Below are positions 18,353-24,966 of a DNA stretch of 64,000 nucleotides, in pieces (the first letter of the stretch is position 1; each line of letters opens with the position of its first letter). Made by a program: the position numbers and the translations under genes. The stretch lies in the NCBI RefSeq assembly GCF_021261315.1, contig NZ_JAJSAX010000003.1:310001-374000 (forward strand), given 5' to 3'. Source of the DNA: Epilithonimonas sp. JDS (GTDB lineage Bacteria; Bacteroidota; Bacteroidia; Flavobacteriales; Weeksellaceae). The notes beneath the pieces are model-generated. The model worked only from the letters and a program-made list of their open reading frames with translations, made no database searches and was not told the DNA's origin.

Positions 18353-19000
18353 ATGAATTCCTTAACCGAAGAAAATTACCTGAAAGCACTTTATCATCTT
18401 GTGAATGAGAATGATGAAGTTTCCGTGAATGATCTCAGCCGACAACTAAATATCAAAATGCCGTCTGTCAACAGTATGGTCAAGAAATTTGCGGATAAAA
18501 ATTGGGTAAAGTATGAATCATACAAACCCATCAAACTCACAGAATCCGGAAAAAAAGAAGCGTCGCTCATCGTGAGAAAACACCGCTTAACAGAAATGTT
18601 TTTGGTAGAAAAAATGGGATTTGGATGGGAAAATGTCCACGAGATCGCAGAACAATTGGAGCACATCCATTCCGATGCGTTCTTTGATAAAATGGATGAG
18701 ATTCTGAATTACCCAAAAATGGATCCTCACGGCGAGCCAATTCCGGACAAAGATGGAAACGTCATTCAGCCCGATCACAAAAAACTGAGCAAATGCAGGG
18801 AAAACCAAACTGTAGAATTGGCCTCAGTCACAACTTCGTCAGAAGAATTTCTGAATTTTCTGAATAAGAGAGATTTAAGCTTAGGAACAAAATTGAAAAT
18901 CTTGCAAATCGAAGGTTTTGACCAATCGATGTTGATTGCTTACAACGGGCGAGAAGAGAATTTCAGCAAGACGGTTTGTGAGAGATTGTTGGTGAAGTAA
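18353..19000 (+). CDS. Metal-dependent transcriptional regulator, DtxR/MntR family
   Basis: A 215-residue repressor, normally controlling Mn or Fe uptake. The N-terminal winged helix (SLTEENYLKALYHLV, QLNIKMPSVNSMVKKFA) precedes the dimerisation/metal-binding domain (EQLEHIHSDAFFDKMD, PHGEPIP). The end is an SH3-like FeoA-type domain (LGTKLKILQIEGFDQSMLIAY). Which metal is sensed cannot be told from these residues alone. No metal transporter is adjacent, so targets lie elsewhere. Confidence 0.9.
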   Translation: MNSLTEENYLKALYHLVNENDEVSVNDLSRQLNIKMPSVNSMVKKFADKNWVKYESYKPIKLTESGKKEASLIVRKHRLTEMFLVEKMGFGWENVHEIAEQLEHIHSDAFFDKMDEILNYPKMDPHGEPIPDKDGNVIQPDHKKLSKCRENQTVELASVTTSSEEFLNFLNKRDLSLGTKLKILQIEGFDQSMLIAYNGREENFSKTVCERLLVK

Positions 19001-19050
19001 ATTTTGATTTCAAATTAAACCCATTCAAGTTTTATAAAGATGTAATAAAA

Positions 19051-19077
19051 AAGAGACTCAAACCGAGTCTCTTTTAA
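19051..19077. terminator. Bidirectional terminator
   Basis: AAGAGACTC (19051-19059), loop AAACC, GAGTCTCTT (19065-19073), then TT; A-run on the other side. It separates the convergent MntR-family and dnaJ genes. Confidence 0.85.
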
Positions 19078-19080
19078 TAT

Positions 19081-20202
19081 TTAGTTGAACATATCTTTTA
19101 CTTTCTCAAAGAATGTTTTTTCTTTACCTGTTGGTTCGGCGTTCATATCGCCATTTTCCAATTGTTTTTGGAAGAATTCCTTTTGTTCTTTCGTCAGCTT
19201 TTGTGGTGTCCAGACATTGATATGAACAAACATATCGCCTTTGCCACCGTAACCTTCGATATTTGGAAGACCTTTTCCTGCCAATCTCAAGATTTTGCCA
19301 GATTGTGTTCCTTCATCCACTTTGATCTTCACTTTTCCACCCACCACGTTGATTTCCTTGGTCGTTCCCAAAGCTGCTTCTGCGAAAGAAACATACAATT
19401 CCTGATGAAGATTGTCGCCCTCACGCTTGATGGTTTTGTCCACTTCCTCTTCTACCACAACCAAAAGGTCACCCGGCGTTCCGCCAAGTGGTGCGTCGTT
19501 TCCTTTTCCTCTCACATTCAGTTGGATGCCGTCTCTTGCACCAGCTGGAATGTTGATTGTGATTTCTTCATCTTCTTTCACAAGACCTTGCGCATTGGCT
19601 CCAGCAGGGATCTTATCCGCTACTTTACCAACACCCTGGCAAGTGCCACAAGTTGTCTGCGTCTGCATCTGTCCGAACATTGTGTTCATCATTCTCACTT
19701 GAACACCGCTTCCTCCACAAGTAGGACAAGTCTTGGAAGTCACGCCTTTTGCCAACTTCATTTTTTTGACCTTGATAGTTTTCTGAGTACCAGAAATCAT
19801 TTCTTCCAGGTTCAGTTTGATGCGGACACGAAGATTGGAACCTCGGGATTGCTGCTGTCTCTGCTGACCACCGCCGCCAAATCCACCGCCGAAAATATCG
19901 CCGAACTGACTGAAAATGTCTTCCATATTCATTCCGCCGCCGAAGCCACCACCGCCAAATCCGCCGCCAGCTGCACCGCCAACGCCTGCGTGACCGTATT
20001 GATCGTATCTCGCTTTCTTGTTGTCGTCGCTCAGAACTTCATACGCTTCTGCTGCTTCCTTGAATTTTTCCTCAGCCGCACTATCTCCCGGATTTTTATC
20101 CGGATGATATTTAATCGCCATTTTTCGGTAGGCTTTCTTTATTTCGTCAGCACTTGCTGATTTGCTGACTTCTAATATATCGTAATAATCGCGCTTCGCC
20201 AT
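19081..20202 (-). CDS. dnaJ: Chaperone DnaJ with a reduced zinc-binding region
   Basis: A 373-residue Hsp40 co-chaperone of DnaK. Residues 1-70 are the J domain with the HPD motif ([10 protein letters not shown]). A Gly/Phe-rich linker follows ([10 protein letters not shown]). The zinc region has only two CxxCxGxG motifs (CPTCGGSG and CGTCQGVG) instead of four; motifs 1 and 4 are absent. The C-terminal substrate domains are intact ([29 protein letters not shown]). It lies downstream of grpE on the same strand. Confidence 0.95.
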   Translation of the reverse strand: MAKRDYYDILEVSKSASADEIKKAYRKMAIKYHPDKNPGDSAAEEKFKEAAEAYEVLSDDNKKARYDQYGHAGVGGAAGGGFGGGGFGGGMNMEDIFSQFGDIFGGGFGGGGQQRQQQSRGSNLRVRIKLNLEEMISGTQKTIKVKKMKLAKGVTSKTCPTCGGSGVQVRMMNTMFGQMQTQTTCGTCQGVGKVADKIPAGANAQGLVKEDEEITINIPAGARDGIQLNVRGKGNDAPLGGTPGDLLVVVEEEVDKTIKREGDNLHQELYVSFAEAALGTTKEINVVGGKVKIKVDEGTQSGKILRLAGKGLPNIEGYGGKGDMFVHINVWTPQKLTKEQKEFFQKQLENGDMNAEPTGKEKTFFEKVKDMFN

Positions 20203-20225
20203 AATTAATAATTGATAGTTGAAAT

Positions 20226-20284
20226 ATAATTGATAAATGATGAATGATCATTGATATTACATCAGAAAATCATTTATCAATTAT
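20226..20284. repeat. 16-bp inverted repeat and TGATNNN heptamers between grpE and dnaJ
   Basis: ATAATTGATAAATGAT (20226-20241) is perfectly complementary to 20269-20284. Bases 20231-20258 read as four consecutive heptamers, each starting TGAT. The fold would form in the grpE-dnaJ intercistronic RNA. Confidence 0.6.
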
Positions 20285-20302
20285 CTTTTATCATTAATAA
20301 AC

Positions 20303-20842
20303 TTAGTTTCCTGTTACTACTTTTGCGAAACGGATTACTTTCTCGTGAAGCTGATATCCGGTTTCCACCACATCGATGATTTTCCCTTTAAGATCTTCTG
20401 AAGGTGAAGGAATTGAAGTTATTGCTTCGTGTAAATCTACATTGAAAGTGTCGCCTTGTTCTACGTGGATTGGTTTCAAACCTTTATCGATCAGTTTGCT
20501 TTTCAGCTTTTGATAAATTAATTCGATGCCTTTCAGCTCGGATTCGTTGCCACTTTTTGAGATTTCTTTGATGGCTCTTTCGAAGTCATCTACAACGCCC
20601 AACATAGAGGTCATCAAATCCTGAGAAGCGTACAGATAGAAATCATTTTTCTCTTTCTGAGTTCTTTTTTTATAGTTTTCGAATTCTGCATAGAGACGGA
20701 TGTATCTGTCTTTCTCGTCTGCCAAAAGTTCTTCTGCAGTCGGTTTTTGTGACAGATTTTCCTGGTTTTCCGTTTCCTGATTTTCTACGGTCTGATTGTC
20801 TTGATTAAGGTTTTCCTCGTGTATATCTTTGTTTTCTTCCAT
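20303..20842 (-). CDS. grpE: Nucleotide exchange factor GrpE
   Basis: About 179 residues starting at MEENKDIHEENLNQ. The frame could begin 42 bases upstream, but a promoter at 20855-20884 falls inside that extension. An acidic N-terminal tail and long coiled coil (ADEKDRYIRLYAEFENYKKRTQKEK) lead into the beta domain ending LHEKVIRFAKVVTG. It releases ADP from DnaK. It is probably co-transcribed with dnaJ, across a 100-bp gap containing an inverted repeat. Confidence 0.95.
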   Translation of the reverse strand: MEENKDIHEENLNQDNQTVENQETENQENLSQKPTAEELLADEKDRYIRLYAEFENYKKRTQKEKNDFYLYASQDLMTSMLGVVDDFERAIKEISKSGNESELKGIELIYQKLKSKLIDKGLKPIHVEQGDTFNVDLHEAITSIPSPSEDLKGKIIDVVETGYQLHEKVIRFAKVVTGN

Positions 20843-20854
20843 AATGATAATTTT

Positions 20855-20884
20855 ACAAGGTATCTTTTTCAATTCCTTTGCCAA
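20855..20884 (-). promoter_or_regulatory. Promoter of grpE (TTG-N19-TACCTTGT)
   Basis: Minus strand: TTG (20882-20884), 19 bp, TACCTTGT (20855-20862), then 12 bases to the ATG at 20842. This decides between the two possible starts. Confidence 0.5.
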
Positions 20885-20916
20885 TCGTGGTTTTTTGACA
20901 ATTAGGCAGAAATTAA

Positions 20917-20958
20917 TGATAAATGATGGGTGATGGATGATGGATGATGGATGATGAA
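20917..20958. repeat. Heptanucleotide array upstream of grpE
   Basis: Six contiguous 7-mers: TGATAAA, TGATGGG, TGATGGA three times, TGATGAA. The array lies 33 bp upstream of the grpE -33 element. Three identical units make slippage possible. Confidence 0.75.
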
Positions 20959-20984
20959 TAATAAAACGAACTGGAAAATGTTAA

Positions 20985-21133
20985 GCTTTGCGCAGCTGCG
21001 TGAGCGATGGTAGTGGATATCCTTTTTGTCTTTGGCTAAATTTTCTACTGATTAACAAATATCGAAGACAAAAAGATAGTAACGGACAGCGCGACCCGAG
21101 CGAAGGGAAATGCGGCTGCGAGGGGCACGCCCA
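20985..21133. repeat. GC-rich structured element downstream of the S41 gene, probable dispersed repeat
   Basis: A roughly 150-bp block much richer in G+C than its surroundings. It contains CTTTTTGTCTT (about 21020-21030) and its complement AAGACAAAAAG (about 21065-21075), flanked by GCGTGAGCGATGG on one side and GACCCGAGCGAAGGG on the other. It starts right after the S41 stop codon. It resembles non-coding repeats I associate with flavobacterial genomes; this needs a genome search. Confidence 0.5.
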
Positions 21134-21137
21134 AATT

Positions 21138-22679
21138 TTATTTCATATGCGTAACGGTGTTTCGGAAATCGATATCGTCCAAAGTCCATTTCAGGATAGT
21201 GTCTTCCTTACCGAAAATATCGTCGAAATTGGGATCTACGGAAAAGTTGGGAACGACACCTCTGTTCTGATTTTCGAACGCGATGTTGGGGCGGATGAGG
21301 AATAATCCGATGGGAAGCGTGAGATGCGAATTGGGCAAAACCACCGTGTTATTAACACCCGCCACCGTTCCGTCATTTGCACCGCCGGTTTCTTCGCCCA
21401 CGATTGTGGCGCGGTTTTCATACTTCAGTTTGGCAGAAATGATGGATGATGCTGAGAAACTAGCGCCATTTACGAGGACGTAGATTTTCCCTTTGAAGGC
21501 ATTTTCCTTTGGTTTAGTTGGTCTTGATGCAAACTCGCGAAAGTAATATTTTTTGTCTTTCCTGGATGACAATAGATAATTGCCCGCAAGAAAAAACGGA
21601 TAACCCGGCGCACTGAGAATACTTGTAAAAACCGACTGACCACGGAAATAATTCTGGTGCATCCCGGAAGTTTTGGAGGTCATCTCCGGCGATTTTATGA
21701 GCGTAAATTTCTCATCCGTCAAATAGGAATACAAGGTATTAATCTCAGAAAGCGAGCCGCCGAGATTGTCCCGAACGTCCAGAATTAAATAATCGGATTT
21801 GGCTTTTCTGATTTTTCTGAATGTCTGGTCATAGAACTTTTTGGCGTAAGTTGCGGAGAACGATTTGACCTTGATGTAAGCAACACTGCTGTCGGTTTTC
21901 AGGAATTTGAAACTCCTGTTGTAAGATTTAGAGGCCGCATCATAATCCTGTAACTTTTGGTCTGCGCTCACTTTTGGAAGGATTTTTTCTTCCATGACTT
22001 CTTTGGTTTCCTTCTTTTTTCTTTTGAGATGAACTTCCGTAATGACATTATCACAAGCGGTTTGAAGTTTTACGCTGTCCAGATAGCCATTTTCCAAAGT
22101 GTAATAATTGAAAAAGGTCAGATTGATAAAATACTTCTGGAAGGTTTTGTTTTCGCCGTCAGAGCTGTACAGTTTTCTGTATTTTTTGATGAGATCTGAG
22201 ACTTTTTCATCATTGATTTTCAGGATTTCTGTTCCGGTTTTGATGTCACCTTCATTTTCTCTGTTTTCTTTGACAAAAATCCGGTCACCGATGATTTTAT
22301 AATCCATCAGTGAAAATAATGGCTTTTTGGTTTTGAATTCCTTCTGCTCGGCCTTGGAGTATTTTTTACTTACAGATCTCAGCCTGAGATGTCCTTCATT
22401 GATACTTGCGATCACCGGTGCCAATTTGAAATAAAACTGATTTGGCGTCAAAGGTTGATTGATAGTGGTTTTGAGGCTGTCAAATTTATAATCCAATGCT
22501 TTTTTGGAAATGTACCAATACAGATTCGGGTGGAATCTCTGCAGCTTTTTATAAGTGAAATCTACATCTTTTCTGAGGTGAGCTGCAGTAATCTTCTTTT
22601 CCAGAAACAGATTATTTTTCCTGACGGAATGACAGGAAAAGACAATCATAAATATCAGAAAAGCAGCTGTTTTTTTCAT
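21138..22679 (-). CDS. S41-family peptidase, lipoprotein
   Basis: 513 residues. The signal peptide MKKTAAFLIFMIVFSC ends in a lipobox Cys at 16, so it is membrane-anchored. A helical N-terminal domain (about 30-120) precedes a tail-specific-protease/S41 catalytic core: LDVRDNLGGSLSEINTLYSYL, then the nucleophile region NGASFSASS with Ser409, and VGEETGGANDGTV. It should cleave periplasmic or outer-membrane-associated proteins near their C-termini; the substrate is unknown. It is divergent from the DUF2807 gene. Confidence 0.85.
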   Translation of the reverse strand: MKKTAAFLIFMIVFSCHSVRKNNLFLEKKITAAHLRKDVDFTYKKLQRFHPNLYWYISKKALDYKFDSLKTTINQPLTPNQFYFKLAPVIASINEGHLRLRSVSKKYSKAEQKEFKTKKPLFSLMDYKIIGDRIFVKENRENEGDIKTGTEILKINDEKVSDLIKKYRKLYSSDGENKTFQKYFINLTFFNYYTLENGYLDSVKLQTACDNVITEVHLKRKKKETKEVMEEKILPKVSADQKLQDYDAASKSYNRSFKFLKTDSSVAYIKVKSFSATYAKKFYDQTFRKIRKAKSDYLILDVRDNLGGSLSEINTLYSYLTDEKFTLIKSPEMTSKTSGMHQNYFRGQSVFTSILSAPGYPFFLAGNYLLSSRKDKKYYFREFASRPTKPKENAFKGKIYVLVNGASFSASSIISAKLKYENRATIVGEETGGANDGTVAGVNNTVVLPNSHLTLPIGLFLIRPNIAFENQNRGVVPNFSVDPNFDDIFGKEDTILKWTLDDIDFRNTVTHMK

Positions 22680-22762
22680 TAAAGGAATTAAAAGTAGGAT
22701 TTTAAATCCGGAATGTACTGATTACAAAAGCAAATTTAACATTTTATAACAAAAAGTGGTTT

Positions 22763-22770
22763 TAGATTTG
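22763..22770 (+). promoter_or_regulatory. -7 box TAGATTTG for the DUF2807 gene
   Basis: A perfect TAnnTTTG match 37 bases before the ATG. No TTG at the normal -33 spacing. Confidence 0.35.
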
Positions 22771-22807
22771 TAATGGAGAGTCTGGTATTAAATCAACATT
22801 CAACATT

Positions 22808-23473
22808 ATGAAAAATATAATTCTGGCCACCTCCGCCTTTCTGATTGCTCAGTTTTCTTTTGCTCAAAGCAGAGATATTACGGCTTTTACCAATCTGAAA
22901 GTCTTTGACAAAATCCCCGTACAATTGGTTGCTTCTGACGATTACAAAGCTGAAGTCAGCGGTACGATGGCAAATGAGGTAGAATTCGTAAACTCTGGCG
23001 ACGAGCTAAGAATCCGAATGAAACCTACCAAATTACTGCAAGGTGATGACATCAAAATTTTGCTTTACTACACAGACATTAATGATATCCAGGCGAGTCA
23101 GGGGGCGAAAATCTGGTCTACTGATATTGTAAAATCATCAAAACTAGGACTGACTTCCAACGAAGGTTCCAATATAGACCTGAATGTGAACGCCAAAGTA
23201 ATCGAAGGAAAAGTGAATACCGGTGCGGTCTTGAAATTATCAGGAAATACAGATTCCCAATCGGTAGTCGTAAATACGGGCGCAAAATATGACGGCAAAA
23301 GTCTGCAGACACAGATTACGAGTATTACAACAAATGCCGGCGGACAGGCGTCGGTCAATGCCACCGAATCTGTAACAGCCACCACAAGAGCGGGAGGCAC
23401 AATCGACATCTACGGTAAACCAAAATCTAAAAATGACAAGAAGATTGCTGGTGGTAAAATCAACTATCATTAA
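22808..23473 (+). CDS. Head-GIN domain (DUF2807) secreted protein
   Basis: 221 residues with a signal peptide (MKNIILATSAFLIAQFSFAQS). It then has the repetitive beta-helix-like pattern of the putative auto-transporter adhesin head-GIN domain: FTNLKVFDKIPVQLVASDDY, GAKIWSTDIVKSSKLGLTSNEGS, GAKYDGKSLQTQITS. Short repeats with Asn/Ser/Gly turns are typical. The basic tail (KPKSKNDKKIAGG) carries no T9SS sorting motif. The role is unknown; it is likely an envelope protein. A terminator follows. Confidence 0.82.
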   Translation: MKNIILATSAFLIAQFSFAQSRDITAFTNLKVFDKIPVQLVASDDYKAEVSGTMANEVEFVNSGDELRIRMKPTKLLQGDDIKILLYYTDINDIQASQGAKIWSTDIVKSSKLGLTSNEGSNIDLNVNAKVIEGKVNTGAVLKLSGNTDSQSVVVNTGAKYDGKSLQTQITSITTNAGGQASVNATESVTATTRAGGTIDIYGKPKSKNDKKIAGGKINYH

Positions 23474-23512
23474 TACATATTAGAGCTTAGAAATTACACT
23501 AAAATAAATAAT

Positions 23513-23542
23513 ATCCCATCAGATGATCTGGTGGGATTTTTC
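23513..23542 (+). terminator. Terminator of the DUF2807 gene
   Basis: ATCCCATCAGA / TCTGGTGGGAT stem (one T-G pair), loop TGA, followed by TTTTTC. Confidence 0.75.
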
Positions 23543-23663
23543 TTTGAATTATAATTTAAGACACATTGTAGAAATCACGGAATCTAAAACCGGTTATGAT
23601 TATATTTAATAAAACTCCAGATTTACTGTAAGGAAAATTTAGGTTTATAAGTAAAATTAACAT

Positions 23664-23691
23664 AACAAAAAAACCTGCTTCAAAGCAGGTT
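23664..23691 (-). terminator. Terminator of the LacI-family gene
   Basis: On the minus strand AACCTGCTT and AAGCAGGTT form a 9-bp stem, followed by a run of seven T. It ends 14 bp after the regulator stop codon. Confidence 0.85.
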
Positions 23692-23704
23692 CTATATTAA
23701 GATT

Positions 23705-24739
23705 TTAAACTTGTTTTCTTGAGGAAGACTGCCTGATACAGAGCATTGGCGTTAGCACCAGTTTCTTTTCGATCGTAATTCCTGAAAAGTTATCTTTGAT
23801 ACTTTCCAGAAAAACATTGCCTGATATTTTCCCCATCATTACAGGTGTCTGATCGACTGAACTGATGGATAATTCCATAAACTGCGTAAAAGGCTCATTA
23901 CTGAAACCTATCACACCGATGTCCTGAGGCATTCTGAGTTTTAGATTTTTGATCTCTTTACATACACCAAGAGCAGTGAAATCTGACGCGGAGAAAATCG
24001 CATCCGGTTTTATCTTTCTTTTCCAAAGACTTTTCATCGCGTTGATACCTTCTTCGATGGAGCTTCCCGTATTAATAATATTTTCTTTAATGATCGGCAT
24101 TTTGTAATCTTCCATCGCACTGATGTAACCTTTCAGACGGTTTTGGTAGATCTCCAGATTCTGATCTCCGGAAAGATGGCAGATATTTTTATAACCTTCA
24201 TTAATGAGATGTTCGGTAGCCTGATAGGCACCTTTGTGATCATCAATCGTAATTGTACTGATCCCCGGAATGTCCTTTTTTCTGTCAAAAAAGATAATCG
24301 GTGTATTGGTGGTGCCGACTACTTTTTTCATATATTCCGTATCAGTCGTGTTTTTTGAAATGGAAATAAAAATACAATCCACCTGCGTGTGCAGCAGCGT
24401 GTTCAGCTGTTTCTTTTCAATCGTGGCATCGTCGTGGCTTTGGCAGATGATGACGCGGTAGCCGTGGGGAGAAAGCTCCTCCTCTATTCCACGAATGACT
24501 GACGAGAAAAAGTTGGTATTGATATAAGGAACAATGACACCCACCGTTTTGGTCTCTCCGCTTTTGAGTGCTTTGGCTAGATTGTTCTGCTTATAATCCA
24601 TTTCCTTGGCCATATTCACAACCAGTTCTTTGGTCGCCTGGCTTATTCTGGGATGGTTGTTCAGCGCTCTGGAAACAGTCGCCACACTCACATTCAGTTT
24701 TTTGGAAATGTCATATATCGTGGTGTTTTTTTTTGTCAT
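23705..24739 (-). CDS. LacI-family transcriptional regulator, likely repressor of the pectin locus
   Basis: 344 residues. The N-terminal helix-turn-helix TIYDISKKLNVSVATVSRAL and hinge region (residues about 5-60) are followed by a periplasmic-binding-protein-like effector domain with typical motifs (VGVIVPYINTNFFSSVIRGIEEEL, GVIGFSNEPFTQFM, SSVDQTPVMMGK). It sits at the left end of the pectin locus. Palindromes of LacI-operator type (TGCAATCGATTGCA) occur at three places in the locus, so it is the obvious candidate to bind them. The effector is likely a uronate or KDG-type intermediate (inference). It has its own terminator. Confidence 0.92.
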   Translation of the reverse strand: MTKKNTTIYDISKKLNVSVATVSRALNNHPRISQATKELVVNMAKEMDYKQNNLAKALKSGETKTVGVIVPYINTNFFSSVIRGIEEELSPHGYRVIICQSHDDATIEKKQLNTLLHTQVDCIFISISKNTTDTEYMKKVVGTTNTPIIFFDRKKDIPGISTITIDDHKGAYQATEHLINEGYKNICHLSGDQNLEIYQNRLKGYISAMEDYKMPIIKENIINTGSSIEEGINAMKSLWKRKIKPDAIFSASDFTALGVCKEIKNLKLRMPQDIGVIGFSNEPFTQFMELSISSVDQTPVMMGKISGNVFLESIKDNFSGITIEKKLVLTPMLCIRQSSSRKQV

Positions 24740-24920
24740 GTATTCTTTTCTGAATGATTGTAAATATATAAATAAATCACAACTGAGCCTTACTTTTTAA
24801 TCCAAATCTGTATCAAAATAATCATAATTTTCTTCAACCCTCCAATTTTTTAAAATAAAGCAAATACAATTGTATAATTTTTTATTTTAACTAATGATTA
24901 TTGAAAAATCAATAAGGAAA

Positions 24921-24951
24921 AAAGCCAACTCATCGAAATGAAGTTGGCTTT
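24921..24951 (-). terminator. Terminator of the large pectinesterase gene
   Basis: Arms AAAGCCAACT (24921-24930) and AGTTGGCTTT (24942-24951). On the minus strand the stem is followed by TTTCC within a T-rich stretch. Confidence 0.8.
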
Positions 24952-24966
24952 CGTATTTAAAGTTGG

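Noticed and set aside
19162-20160. 332-codon plus-strand frame across dnaJ
   Set aside because: Antisense shadow of dnaJ; its composition mirrors the DnaJ codons and no domain is recognisable.
20231-20958. TGAT heptamer arrays as a CRISPR
   Set aside because: Units are seven bases with no spacers.
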